Shown here piece after piece: positions 33,431-42,457 of a stretch of 64,000 bases of DNA (positions are counted from its first letter, which is position 1; every line of letters starts with the position of its first letter). The DNA lies in contig NZ_JBDJAW010000017.1 in the NCBI RefSeq assembly GCF_039649665.1, forward strand, positions 106,102 through 170,101, written 5' to 3'. The position numbers and the translations under genes are program-made. This DNA comes from Microbispora sp. ZYX-F-249. GTDB taxonomy: Bacteria > Actinomycetota > Actinomycetes > Streptosporangiales > Streptosporangiaceae. The notes under the pieces are model-generated. The model did not search any database, was not told the origin of the DNA, and saw nothing but the letters and a program-made list of their open reading frames with translations.

Positions 33431-34567
33431 GTGGGTAGACCACAAAGAAGAGTAACGAAGACGACGATCGGGCTGATCGTCGCCGCACTGTCCGCCCTCG
33501 TGTCCGCCGTCGTGCTCGCCTCCCCGGCGTCCGCGCACGGCGCCCCGATGGTGCCCGGCAGCCGCACCTACCTGTGCTGGAAGGACGGCACGACGTCGAG
33601 CGGAGCCATCCAGCCGAAGAACGCCGCCTGCGCGGCCGCGGTCGCCAAGGGCGGGACCAACGCGCTGTACAACTGGTTCGCCGTGCTCCGCTCGGACGGG
33701 GCGGGCCGGATGTCCGGCTTCATCCCCGACGGGCAGCTGTGCAGCGGCGGCGCGGTCGTCTACGACTTCAGCGGTTTCGACCTCGCCCGCAACGACTGGC
33801 CGGTCACCCACCTGACGTCCGGGGCGAGCATCCAGTTCAAGTACAACATGTGGGCCGCGCACCCGGGCACGTTCCGGTCGTACGTCACCAAGGACTCCTG
33901 GAGCCCGACCCGCCCGCTGGCCTGGAGCGACCTGGAGTCGACCCCGTTCGACAGCGTCACCAACCCGCCGAGCCTCGGCTCGGTGGGCACCGAGGACGGC
34001 CACTACTACTGGAACGCCCGCCTGCCTTCCGGTAAGAGCGGCCGCCACATCATCTACACCGTGTGGCAGCGCTCGGACAGCAACGAGACGTTCTACAGCT
34101 GCTCCGACGTCGTCTTCGACGGCGGCAACGGCGAGGTGACCGGCGTCGGCATCCCGAACACCAGCTCGAGCCCCACCCCGCCGGTCTCCCCGTCCCCGAA
34201 CACCTCGCCGAACACCTCGCCGAGCCCGAGGGTCAGCCCCTCGGCGAGCCCGACCTCCGGCGGCAACGGCGGCGCCTGCTCCGCCACCTACAAGGTCACC
34301 AACTCGTGGGGCGGCGGCTTCCAGGGTGAGGTGACGGTGAAGGCCGGCTCCTCGTCCATCGGCAGCTGGACGGTGAGCTGGACCCAGCCGAGCGGCGGCA
34401 CCATCACACAGGTCTGGAACGGCACGCTCAGCCAGTCCGGCAGCAACGTCAGCGTGAAGAACGTGAACTACAACGGCAGCCTCGGCGCCGGCGCCTCGAC
34501 CACGTTCGGCTTCCTGGCCAACGGATCGAGCAGCGGCACCCCGACGCTGTCCTGCTCGGCGGCCTGA
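33431..34567 (+). CDS. AA10 lytic polysaccharide monooxygenase with CBM2
   Basis: 378 residues; AAAGGG precedes the GTG. Signal peptide 1-35 ending ASA, so the mature protein begins with His36, the first histidine-brace ligand; His144 in WAAHPGTF is the second. Catalytic domain ~36-232 ends FYSCSDVVFDGG, a Pro/Ser linker follows (~240-278), then CBM2 282-378 (Cys283-Cys375; Trp platform). It oxidatively cleaves crystalline cellulose (or chitin) with copper and a co-substrate. The cellulose preference is inferred from CBM2 and the CebR-like box. Confidence 0.95.
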   Translation: MGRPQRRVTKTTIGLIVAALSALVSAVVLASPASAHGAPMVPGSRTYLCWKDGTTSSGAIQPKNAACAAAVAKGGTNALYNWFAVLRSDGAGRMSGFIPDGQLCSGGAVVYDFSGFDLARNDWPVTHLTSGASIQFKYNMWAAHPGTFRSYVTKDSWSPTRPLAWSDLESTPFDSVTNPPSLGSVGTEDGHYYWNARLPSGKSGRHIIYTVWQRSDSNETFYSCSDVVFDGGNGEVTGVGIPNTSSSPTPPVSPSPNTSPNTSPSPRVSPSASPTSGGNGGACSATYKVTNSWGGGFQGEVTVKAGSSSIGSWTVSWTQPSGGTITQVWNGTLSQSGSNVSVKNVNYNGSLGAGASTTFGFLANGSSSGTPTLSCSAA

Positions 34568-34579
34568 CCCGCCCGCCCG

Positions 34580-34610
34580 TGGCGCGGCCCGCCTGACCCG
34601 GGTCGCGCCA
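34580..34610. terminator. Bidirectional hairpin between LPMO and dxr
   Basis: TGGCGCG / CGCGCCA stem extended inward by GCCCG-CGGGT pairing (one G-U), ~12 bp with a 7-nt loop, in the 48-bp spacer of convergent genes. Confidence 0.6.
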
Positions 34611-34615
34611 GGGGC

Positions 34616-35803
34616 TCAGCGCGTCAGCTCGGCCGCCCGCGCCCTCGCCCAGGCGTCCGCCGCGAGGACCTCCTCGACGGACGCCGCCGGTCCGGGGGTG
34701 TGGGCGGCCACCACGCGTTCCACCGTGTCCACGATGCCGAGCAACGGCAGGGCGCCTTTCAGGAACGCCTCCACGCACACCTCGTTCGCCGCGTTGTAGA
34801 CCGCCGGCGCCGTGCCGCCCAGGGCGCCCACGTGACGGGCCAGCGCGACCGACGGGAACGCCTCGTCGTCGAGCGGTTCGAAGGTCCAGGTGTGGGCGGT
34901 GGTCCAGTCGACCGCCCGGGCCGCGCCGGGCACCCGCTCGGGGTAGGCCAGCGCGAGCGAGATCGGCAGCCGCATGTCGGGCGGGCTCGCCTGCGCGACC
35001 GTCGAGCCGTCGGTGAACTCCACCATCGAGTGGATGATCGACTGCGGGTGGACCACCACCTCGATCCGGTCGAACCCGATGTCGAACAGCAGATGGGCCT
35101 CGATCACCTCCAGGCCCTTGTTGACGAGCGTCGCCGAGTTCACCGTGATGACCGGGCCCATGCTCCAGGTCGGGTGGTTCAGCGCCATCTCCGGCGTCAC
35201 GTCCGTCAGCTCGGCCCGCTTCCTGCCGCGGAACGGGCCGCCGCTCGCCGTCACCACCAGCCGCCGTACGGCCGCAGGGTCGGCCCCCTCGGGCCCGGCC
35301 GCCCACAGGCATTGGGCGAGCGCGGAGTGCTCGGAGTCCACCGGGATCATCCGCCCCGGCCCTGCCAGGCGCTTGACCAGCGGGCCGCCCACGATCAGCG
35401 ACTCCTTGTTGGCCAGTGCGAGCACCCGGCCCGCCTCCAGCGCCGCCAGTGTGGAGGTCAGCCCCAGGGCCCCGGTGATGCCGTTGAGCACGACGTCGCA
35501 GGGCGACGCCGCGACCTCCGCCACCCCCTCCGGGCCCGCCAGCACCCTCGGCCGCGCGCCGGCCGCCGCGAGGGCCTCGCGCAGCGCCGGCACGGCCGCC
35601 GGGTCGGCGACCGCCACCGCCTCGGCCCCGAAGTCGGCCGCCTGCCTCGCCAGCAGGTCGACCCGGCCGCCGCCCGCGGCGAGCGCGGTCACGCGGAACC
35701 GCCCGGGAGCGCCCGCGACGACGTCGAGAGCCTGGGTGCCGATGGATCCGGTGGACCCCAGCACGACGACGGACCGGGGCTGCGGCAGTGATTCGGAGCT
35801 CAT
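34616..35803 (-). CDS. dxr: 1-deoxy-D-xylulose 5-phosphate reductoisomerase
   Basis: 395 residues from MSSESLPQ. Second step of the MEP pathway, NADPH-dependent. Visible: [17 protein letters not shown] cofactor loop, [35 protein letters not shown] (metal ligands Asp/Glu region), [45 protein letters not shown] lies 6 nt after GACAAT, with only a G-run between, so the mRNA may be leaderless. In most actinobacteria dxr is followed by the M50 protease gene and ispG; here the next genes are on the other strand. Confidence 0.97.
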   Translation of the reverse strand: MSSESLPQPRSVVVLGSTGSIGTQALDVVAGAPGRFRVTALAAGGGRVDLLARQAADFGAEAVAVADPAAVPALREALAAAGARPRVLAGPEGVAEVAASPCDVVLNGITGALGLTSTLAALEAGRVLALANKESLIVGGPLVKRLAGPGRMIPVDSEHSALAQCLWAAGPEGADPAAVRRLVVTASGGPFRGRKRAELTDVTPEMALNHPTWSMGPVITVNSATLVNKGLEVIEAHLLFDIGFDRIEVVVHPQSIIHSMVEFTDGSTVAQASPPDMRLPISLALAYPERVPGAARAVDWTTAHTWTFEPLDDEAFPSVALARHVGALGGTAPAVYNAANEVCVEAFLKGALPLLGIVDTVERVVAAHTPGPAASVEEVLAADAWARARAAELTR

Positions 35804-35809
35804 CCCCCC

Positions 35810-35815
35810 ATTGTC
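35810..35815 (-). promoter_or_regulatory. Probable -10 element of dxr (leaderless)
   Basis: GACAAT on the minus strand, 6 nt (GGGGGG) before ATG 35803. Confidence 0.4.
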
Positions 35816-36014
35816 CCCAAGCCGCACCGCGGGCTCGCATCAGCACGGCCTCCGCAGCGTCCTGACGCGGGCCCGGTACGAGACGGCCGATGCTCAGGAG
35901 AAAACTGCACATATAAGACCGAATTTGCCCATAACCGTATAGACGAATTGTGGGAAATCCGGGTGAAGGCGTCGCTACTTTCCCGCGTCAGGACATCCCG
36001 ACCCGGAGGTAGGC

Positions 36015-37106
36015 ATGCACCCCACCGCACGACGTCTCGCGGTTCTCGCCGTCCCCGCCCTCGCGGCCGCGGGGGCGATGCTCCCCGCCGCACACGGCGC
36101 CGCGGCGACCGTGACCCGGGCCGCCGGCCCCCGGCCCGCCGTTCACGAGGCCGCCGACACGACGACGGAGCAGCGCACGGTCAAGAAGTTCTGGACCGCC
36201 GCGAAGATGGAGGCCGCCGAACCGCTGGACGCGCCCCGCACCGGCGACCGGCACTTCGCCGCGGCCGCCACCGCCGCCGCCGACGGCACCGGGACACGCC
36301 CCGTCGTCGTCTCCCCCACCGTGCCCATCTCCCCCACGCTGTCCACGGCCAGGACCATGACGGCCGGCACCGCCGCGAACGACACCTCCGCGTACGTCTC
36401 GTCGCGGACCTCGGGCTCGCCCTGGACGGCGGGCGGGACGGTCGCGAAGACGACGGGCAGGGTGTTCTTCACGGTCACCGCCGGGTCGGACGCCGGCCGG
36501 AACGCCTCCTGCTCGGGCACCGCCGTCACCAGCGCCAACAAGAGCGTGGTCATCACGGCGGGCCACTGCGTGAAGCTGAACGGCGCCTTCCACGCCAACT
36601 GGGTCTTCGTCCCCGGCTACGACCAGGGCGACCGGCCCGACGGCACCTGGCCGGCGACCACCCTGCTCACCACCTCGCAGTGGAACTCCGGCGAGAACAT
36701 GAACTACGACCTCGCCGCCGCCGTCGTCGCGCCGCAGGGCGGCAAGAGCCTCACCGACGTCGTCGGCGGCCAGGGCGTCGCGTTCAACCAGCCGCGCGGG
36801 CGGCAGACGTACGCCTTCGGCTACCCCGCGGGCGCGCCGTACGACGGGTCGAAGCTGGTCTACTGCGGCGGGCGCACGTTCGACGACTACCTCAGCTCCC
36901 AGGACCAGGGACTTAGCTGCGGCATGACCGGCGGCTCGAGCGGCGGCCCGTGGTTCGTGCGGTTCGACCCGAGCACCGGCAGCGGCCTGCTCAACTCGGT
37001 GAACAGCTTCAAGTACAACTTCGCGTCCTACTGGATGTTCGGGCCCTACTTCGGCCCCGAGGCCGAGGCGGTCTACAACGCGGCCCAGAAGACGGCCCTG
37101 ACCTGA
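36015..37106 (+). CDS. Secreted trypsin-like serine protease (S1), copy 1
   Basis: 363 residues: signal peptide ~1-30 (RR, hydrophobic, AHGAAA), a ~110-residue pro/linker region rich in Ala/Thr, and an S1 domain from ~140. Triad: TAGHC (His184), NYDLAAAVV (Asp232), GGSSGGPW (Ser309). The family matches glutamyl-endopeptidase-like actinobacterial 'trypsin-like peptidase' proteins with GGSSGGP instead of GDSGGP. Adjacent to a clear paralogue 51 bp downstream, so a tandem duplication. Confidence 0.92.
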   Translation: MHPTARRLAVLAVPALAAAGAMLPAAHGAAATVTRAAGPRPAVHEAADTTTEQRTVKKFWTAAKMEAAEPLDAPRTGDRHFAAAATAAADGTGTRPVVVSPTVPISPTLSTARTMTAGTAANDTSAYVSSRTSGSPWTAGGTVAKTTGRVFFTVTAGSDAGRNASCSGTAVTSANKSVVITAGHCVKLNGAFHANWVFVPGYDQGDRPDGTWPATTLLTTSQWNSGENMNYDLAAAVVAPQGGKSLTDVVGGQGVAFNQPRGRQTYAFGYPAGAPYDGSKLVYCGGRTFDDYLSSQDQGLSCGMTGGSSGGPWFVRFDPSTGSGLLNSVNSFKYNFASYWMFGPYFGPEAEAVYNAAQKTALT

Positions 37107-37157
37107 TTCACGGAAAGTAGCAGCGAGAACACCGATAGTGGTCCACACTCGGGAGCC

Positions 37158-38180
37158 ATGACTCCGAGCCTCCCCTTGCTTGCCGTCACCGCCCTCGTCG
37201 CCGGACTCCTGGGAACCCCCAGCCCGGAGGTCCCGCCCCTCGGAGACGTCGTGGAGCACGTCGCCGGGCACGCGTCCGGGATCTACTGGACGCCGCAGCG
37301 GATGGCGCGGGCGGTCCCGGTCGGGCTGCTGGGCGGCACCCGGCCGGTCCTGCCGCCCGTCGTCGGGGCCGCCCTGACGCCGGCCGCCGGGCCGGCTCTC
37401 GCACCCGGCCACGCGGCGCGGCCGGCCGCGAGGACCGGGACGACCCGGGCCACCCGGACGGGCAGGACACGGCAGGCGGCGGCGATGCCCCCCGCCACCA
37501 CCAGCGGCACGCGCTGGGCGGCGGGCGGTTCGGTGACGAGGACCACCGGCAGGGTGTTCCTGACGCTGAACGGCGTGGACTTCTCCTGCTCCGCCAGTGC
37601 CGTGCGCAGCGCGAACAGGGACCTGGTCGTCACCGCCGGGCACTGCGTCAAGGACGGCGCCGGGGCCTGGGCGGAGAACTGGACCTTCGTGCCCGGATAC
37701 GACGAGGGGCGGCAGCCGTACGGCGGCTTCCCCGCGCGGCGCATGTTCGTCGCCGGGCCATGGTCGCGCTCCGGCGACGACGACTACGACGTGGGCATGG
37801 TCGCGGTGGACGACCTGGACGGGCAGCACCTGACCGACGCCGTGGGCGGGCAGCCCATCGGCTTCGACCCGCCGCGGGGCCGCCGGACCTACGGCTTCGG
37901 GTTCCCCGCCGATCCTCCGTACGACGGCGAGCGGCTGCTGTACTGCGCGGGCGTCCCGCACGGCGACCCGCAGGGGCAGACCCGCGACCAGGGCCTGCGC
38001 TGCGACCTCACGGCGGGGGCCAGCGGCGGGCCCTGGCTCAGCGGCTTCGACCCCGCCTCGGGCCGGGGCACGCTGACGTCCGTCAGCAGCTTCAAGTACA
38101 GCAACGACCACCGCACGATGTACGGCCCCTACTTCGGCCAGGCCGTACGCGACCTGTACCGCACCGCCGGGCGGGCGTGA
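37158..38180 (+). CDS. Secreted trypsin-like serine protease (S1), copy 2
   Basis: 340 residues. Paralogue of the preceding protease: same order of VTRTTGRVF, VVTAGHCVK (His162), YDVGMVAVDD (Asp211), RGRRTYGFGFPADPPYDG and GASGGPWLSGFDP (Ser289), then SVSSFKYS. Shorter N-terminal pro-region and a weaker but plausible signal peptide (~1-20). Probably co-transcribed with copy 1, differing in the substrate pocket. Confidence 0.9.
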   Translation: MTPSLPLLAVTALVAGLLGTPSPEVPPLGDVVEHVAGHASGIYWTPQRMARAVPVGLLGGTRPVLPPVVGAALTPAAGPALAPGHAARPAARTGTTRATRTGRTRQAAAMPPATTSGTRWAAGGSVTRTTGRVFLTLNGVDFSCSASAVRSANRDLVVTAGHCVKDGAGAWAENWTFVPGYDEGRQPYGGFPARRMFVAGPWSRSGDDDYDVGMVAVDDLDGQHLTDAVGGQPIGFDPPRGRRTYGFGFPADPPYDGERLLYCAGVPHGDPQGQTRDQGLRCDLTAGASGGPWLSGFDPASGRGTLTSVSSFKYSNDHRTMYGPYFGQAVRDLYRTAGRA

Positions 38181-38184
38181 GGGC

Positions 38185-39129
38185 TCAGAACGGCGACAGC
38201 GGCTCGGCGTTGTCCTCGTCCACGATGTCGGCGGCGGACCGGACGATCAGGGGGTCGGGCTCGCCCACCACCGAGACGTCCTTGTCGTCGTAGTCGTACA
38301 GGGACAGGACGTAGCGCATCGCCTCCAGCCTGCCGCGCTTCTTGTCGTTGCTCTTGATGATCGTCCAGGGGGCGTCCTCGGTGTCGGTGTTGAGGAACAT
38401 GTCCTCCTTGGCCCGGGTGTACTCGTCCCACAGGTCGAGCGAGGCGATGTCCATGGGCGACAGCTTCCACTGCCGCACGGGGTCCACCTGGCGGATGACG
38501 AACCGGGTGCGCTGCTCGGCCCGCGACACCGAGAACCACAGCTTGACCAGGCGGATGCCGTCGCGCACGAGCATCCGCTCGAACAGCGGAGCCTGATACA
38601 TGAACTCCATGTACTCCTCCGGAGTGCAGAAGCCCATGACCCGCTCGACCCCGGCCCGGTTGTACCAGGACCGGTCGAACAGCACGATCTCCCCCGCCGC
38701 CGGGAGGTGCTCGACGTACCGCTGGAAGTACCACTGGCCGCGCTCACGTTCGCTGGGCTTCTCCAGCGCCACCACCGTCGCGCCGCGGGGGTTGAGGTGC
38801 TCCATGAAGCGCTTGATGGTGCCGCCCTTGCCCGCCGCGTCCCGGCCCTCGAACAGGATCACCAGGCGCCCGCCGGTGTCCTTCAGCCAGTACTGCAGCT
38901 TCAGCAGCTCGATCTGCAGCAGCCGCTTCTGCCGGTCGTACTCCTGCCGGCTGATGCGGTGGTCGTAGGGGTAGTGCTCGCGCCAGGTGTCCACCGGGCC
39001 TCCGTCGGCGCGTACGAGGACGGGGTCGTCGTCATCGTCGTCCAGCACCTTCAACCCCGGCGTACGGCGCAGCAACTCGACGCCGTCCGGGTGCTCCCGC
39101 GCACTCTGCGACGCTTCCGGCATCTCCAT
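38185..39129 (-). CDS. ppk2: Polyphosphate kinase 2 (PPK2)
   Basis: 314 residues from the ATG of MEMPEASQ preceded by a GGGGGG run. Class I PPK2: LVILFEGRDAAGKGGTIKRFMEHLNPRG (Walker A, lid region), WYFQRYVEHLPAAGEIVLFDRSWYNRAGVERVMGFC (Walker B DRSWYNR) and KLSPMDIASLDLWDEYTRAKEDMF. Phosphorylates GDP/ADP with polyphosphate or the reverse. A poly-Asp tract (DDDDDD) near residue 31 is a low-complexity feature. Confidence 0.95.
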   Translation of the reverse strand: MEMPEASQSAREHPDGVELLRRTPGLKVLDDDDDDPVLVRADGGPVDTWREHYPYDHRISRQEYDRQKRLLQIELLKLQYWLKDTGGRLVILFEGRDAAGKGGTIKRFMEHLNPRGATVVALEKPSERERGQWYFQRYVEHLPAAGEIVLFDRSWYNRAGVERVMGFCTPEEYMEFMYQAPLFERMLVRDGIRLVKLWFSVSRAEQRTRFVIRQVDPVRQWKLSPMDIASLDLWDEYTRAKEDMFLNTDTEDAPWTIIKSNDKKRGRLEAMRYVLSLYDYDDKDVSVVGEPDPLIVRSAADIVDEDNAEPLSPF

Positions 39130-39192
39130 GCCCCCCCTACTGCACCTGTGGGGCGATCCCAATCCCCGTCGGCCGCACTGTTCGCGGGGAAT

Positions 39193-40269
39193 TCATCCGG
39201 CCGGGAACGTCACGGCGACCTCGAGACCGCCGCCGGGGTTGGGACGTGCCCGTACGGCGGCCCCGTGCGCCGCCGCGATCGACGCGACGATCGACAGCCC
39301 CAGCCCCGCCCCCTGACGGCGGCTGGTGTGCAGCCGCCTGAAGGGCGCGAAGAGGTCGCCCAAGCGCTCGGCCGGCACCTCGGGACCGGTGTTGCGGACC
39401 GTCAGCACGCCCCCGGCGAGCGTCACCTCGACGGCGCCGCCGGGGTGGTTGTACCGGACGGCGTTGTCGACGAGGTTGGTGACGAGCCGGTTCAGCAGGA
39501 CCGGGTCGCCGGGGACGACGAACCATTCCAACCGCGCCGTGACCGTCACCCCGCCGCGGTCCGCTTCGGCCAGGACCAGCCGTACGACCTCGTCCAGCGC
39601 CACCGGGCTCCGCCTCTCCAGCCCGTGCTCGGCCTGGGAGAGGACCAGCAGGGCGTCGATGAGACCCTCGATGCGGTGGTTGTGGAGCAGCAGCGTGTCG
39701 CGAATGTCTCCTACGTCCTCGGGCAGGCCGACCTCGATCGCCGTCCGCTGCACGGCGAGCGGGGTCCGCAGCTCGTGGGAGGCGTTCGCGATGAACCGCC
39801 GCTGACCCACGACCGAGCGCTCCAGCCGGTCGAGCATGGCGTCGAAGGTGTCGGCCAGCTCCTTCAGCTCGTCCCGGGGACCGGACAGGGCGATCCGCTC
39901 GTGCAGGGTGGACAGGGACAGCCGCTGCGCGGTGGCGGTGATCCGGTGGAGGGGCCGCAGGACACGCCCGGAGATCACCCAGCCCACGACCACCGACACC
40001 ACCGTCAGGACGCCGATCGCCAGCGCGCTCACGTCCCACTGATAGTGAATGACGTCCCGCACCAGCGCGGACAGCGGCGACTGCTCGTCCACCGGCCCCG
40101 GGGCGGCCGGGGCGGGCGGAGCCTCTATCTCCAGCGGCGCGGGAAGCCGCGCGACCCGCGAGTGCAGCGCCTGCCGCAACAGCGTGTTGACGATGACCAG
40201 CAGCACGACGGAGGTGAGCAGGAAGATCCCCGAATAGATCAGCGTGAGACGTACCCGGACCGTCGTCAC
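39193..40269 (-). CDS. Sensor histidine kinase
   Basis: 358 residues from GTG 40269, overlapping the response-regulator stop by 4 bp (GTGA). TM1 ~7-28, a short periplasmic loop of ~60 residues, TM2 ~86-106, HAMP ~107-160, HisKA with ANASHELRTPLAV (phospho-His), HATPase with LVTNLVDNAVRYN (N box), VRNTGPEV (G1) and GAGLGLSIV (G2). Typical of OmpR-partner kinases. Signal unknown; the Pro/Glu-rich sensor loop offers no clue. Confidence 0.93.
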   Translation of the reverse strand: MTTVRVRLTLIYSGIFLLTSVVLLVIVNTLLRQALHSRVARLPAPLEIEAPPAPAAPGPVDEQSPLSALVRDVIHYQWDVSALAIGVLTVVSVVVGWVISGRVLRPLHRITATAQRLSLSTLHERIALSGPRDELKELADTFDAMLDRLERSVVGQRRFIANASHELRTPLAVQRTAIEVGLPEDVGDIRDTLLLHNHRIEGLIDALLVLSQAEHGLERRSPVALDEVVRLVLAEADRGGVTVTARLEWFVVPGDPVLLNRLVTNLVDNAVRYNHPGGAVEVTLAGGVLTVRNTGPEVPAERLGDLFAPFRRLHTSRRQGAGLGLSIVASIAAAHGAAVRARPNPGGGLEVAVTFPAG

Positions 40270-40919
40270 AGCACGTAACCCGCGCCGGCGACGGTCCGGA
40301 TGCACGGCGGGTCGCCCAGCTTCGCGCGCAGGCGGCTGACCACGACCCGCACCACGGTCGTGAAGGGGTCGGCGTTCTCGTCCCAGGCCTCCTCGAGGAG
40401 CCGCTCGGCGCTCACCACCGCGCCCCCCGCCCGCAGCAGCACCTCCAGGACGGCGAACTCCTTGAGCGACAGGTGCAGGTGACGGCCGTCCCTGGACGCC
40501 TGGAGCCGGTGCGTGTCGAGCACGATCCCGTGCCGGGCCAGCACCGGGGGCACCTGTTCCCGGCTGCGCCGGCCCAGCGCCCGGACCCGGGCGACGAGTT
40601 CGGTGAAGTCGAAGGGCTTGGGCAGGTAGTCGTCGGCTCCCATGCCGAGCCCGGCGACGCGCTCCGGCACCGACGCCGCCGCCGTCATCATGAGGATCCG
40701 CGTACGGCTGCCGCGCGCCACCAGCTCGCGGCAGACCAGGTCGCCGTGCAGCTCGGGCAGATCGCGGTCGAGCACGAGGACGTCGTAGTCGCTCACCGTC
40801 AGCCGCTCGGCCGCGGCGGCCCCGTCGTAGACCACGTCGACCGCCATGGCGTGACGGCGCAGCCCCATCGCCACGAGATCGGCCAGATCGCGTTCGTCTT
40901 CGGCCACGAGAACCCGCAT
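40266..40919 (-). CDS. OmpR/PhoB-family response regulator
   Basis: 217 residues. Receiver domain ~1-115 (VAEDERDLADL acidic pair; VLVLDRDLPELHGD, Asp51; MMTAAAS; LPKPFDFTEL, Lys), winged-helix output ~125-217 (LKEFAVLEVLLRAGG, PFTTVVRVVVSRLRAKLGD, IRTVAGAGYVL). First gene of a two-component operon with the kinase. The region upstream (GTTAACGCCGCTGTTAC, 40945-40961) is a plausible direct-repeat target site. Confidence 0.95.
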   Translation of the reverse strand: MRVLVAEDERDLADLVAMGLRRHAMAVDVVYDGAAAAERLTVSDYDVLVLDRDLPELHGDLVCRELVARGSRTRILMMTAAASVPERVAGLGMGADDYLPKPFDFTELVARVRALGRRSREQVPPVLARHGIVLDTHRLQASRDGRHLHLSLKEFAVLEVLLRAGGAVVSAERLLEEAWDENADPFTTVVRVVVSRLRAKLGDPPCIRTVAGAGYVL

Positions 40920-41007
40920 ACCCGGGTTCCTAACCGACCGGAGGTAACAGCGGCGTTAACGATGTCGTTCACGGCCGCGCAATCCTGCGGCGGCCACGCT
41001 GGCGGGC

Positions 41008-42378
41008 ATGATCAGATCTGTCTGCTCCGCCCTCCTGGTGACCGCCTGTGCGCTGACCGCCTCCGTTTCCGCCCCCACCGCGGCGACGACCGCCGCGACC
41101 ACGACCGCCGCGACGGCCGCGGCGTCTCCGGGCGGCATGTGCGCCCGGCCGGCCGGGCCGCCGCCCGAGTCCGCGACGCCGACGACGGTGGACACGCTCC
41201 GGCAGGCGTACGAGTGCGTGCTGGACAACTACTACAGCGGGCCCGCACTGGACCCGAAGGTCCTGCTGCGGGACGCTCTCGCCGCGTACACGCAGGAGCT
41301 GATGCGGCGCGGCGCCGACGCGGCCGATCTCCGGCTGCCCGCGCTGACGGGCAAGCGCGACGCCGACTGGGCCGCGTTCGCCGGCGTGATCGGCGCCGGC
41401 CACCCGGACGCGCTGCGCGCCGCGATCACCGGCATGGTCGCCGGGCTGCATGACAACCACGCCCGGGTGATGAGGCCGACGCCCCCGCCCGAGGGCGGGC
41501 CGACCGGAACGGGCATCGCGGGGCTGTCGGCCGCGCAGGGGCCACAACTTGATCCGGCGGCCCGGCCGCCCTTGTTCGTCACCCGCGTCCTGCCCGGCAG
41601 CCCGGCGGACAAGGCCGGCGTCCGCCCCGGCGACATCGTCGAGAAGGTCGACGGCATGCCGGCGTTCTTCGGGGACAAGGTGAACCAGAGCCTCGTCGAC
41701 GCGTTCGCCTCCGACCCCGTGCGGCTCACACTCAAGCGGCCCACGACCGGACGCGTCACGACCGTGAAGCTCACGGCGGGGCCCGTCGGGGAGCGGGAAC
41801 CGGCGGTGACGTCGAAGACGCTGCCCGGCGGCGTCGCCTACGTCCAACTGCCCGGGTTCTTCGAGGGCGCGGCCGACCAGGTGATCGCCCGGCTGAAGGG
41901 CGCCACGAAGGCCGCGATCGTCGACCTGCGCGGCAACGGCGGCGGTTCACCGCGCGAGGTGAACCGGCTGCTCGGCGCGTTCGCGCACGGCAAGGTCACC
42001 GGCTACTTCTGCCCGCTGACCGGCGACTGCACGGCCAACCGCACCGACGACTCCGTCCCGCTGGTCAACCTGCGCCTGGTCGTGCTCACCGACCGCGCGT
42101 GCGCCTCGGCCTGCGAACACTTCAGCTCGGCGGTGAAGGACAACGGCCTCGGCGTTCTCGTCGGGACCCGCACCGCGGGCGCGATCTCCGGCCCGGGCGA
42201 GCCGTACCTCCTCGACGACGGGAGCGTGCTGCTGCTGCCCAAGGTCCGGCACCTCGGCCCCGCCCGGGAGACCATCGACACCATCGGCGTCCCCGCCGAC
42301 CACTACGCCCCCATGACGGCGCTCGACCTGGCCAAGGGCCGCGACCCCGGCCTCGCCAGGGCGCTCGGTCTTCTCTGA
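41008..42378 (+). CDS. Secreted S41-family (tail-specific) peptidase with PDZ
   Basis: 456 residues. Signal peptide ~1-22 then an Ala/Thr-rich stretch. Core: an S41 N-domain ~60-160, PDZ ~185-258 (VTRVLPGSPADKAGVRPGDIVEKVDG), then the catalytic region IVDLRGNGGGSPREVNRL (oxyanion), VVLTDRACASACEHFSSAV (Ser367) and a LVGTRTAGAISG segment. The expected Lys of Ser-Lys CTPs is not evident and the motif order resembles the TSP/interphotoreceptor (S41B) type with Ser and Glu. It follows the two-component operon divergently and may be its target. Confidence 0.85.
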   Translation: MIRSVCSALLVTACALTASVSAPTAATTAATTTAATAAASPGGMCARPAGPPPESATPTTVDTLRQAYECVLDNYYSGPALDPKVLLRDALAAYTQELMRRGADAADLRLPALTGKRDADWAAFAGVIGAGHPDALRAAITGMVAGLHDNHARVMRPTPPPEGGPTGTGIAGLSAAQGPQLDPAARPPLFVTRVLPGSPADKAGVRPGDIVEKVDGMPAFFGDKVNQSLVDAFASDPVRLTLKRPTTGRVTTVKLTAGPVGEREPAVTSKTLPGGVAYVQLPGFFEGAADQVIARLKGATKAAIVDLRGNGGGSPREVNRLLGAFAHGKVTGYFCPLTGDCTANRTDDSVPLVNLRLVVLTDRACASACEHFSSAVKDNGLGVLVGTRTAGAISGPGEPYLLDDGSVLLLPKVRHLGPARETIDTIGVPADHYAPMTALDLAKGRDPGLARALGLL

Positions 42379-42418
42379 CCGTGGACAGGACGCGTGGCCG
42401 TCTGTCACCATCGAAGAC

Positions 42419-42457
42419 ATGATCGTTGGAAAGGACGACGCCACCCGCATCCGGTGA
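42419..42457 (+). other. Possible 12-codon upstream ORF
   Basis: ATG 42419 opens a 12-residue frame (MIVGKDDATRIR) whose TGA overlaps the GTG 42454 of the next gene by 4 bp. The longer gene has no good ribosome binding site of its own, so translational coupling is possible. Speculative. Confidence 0.25.
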
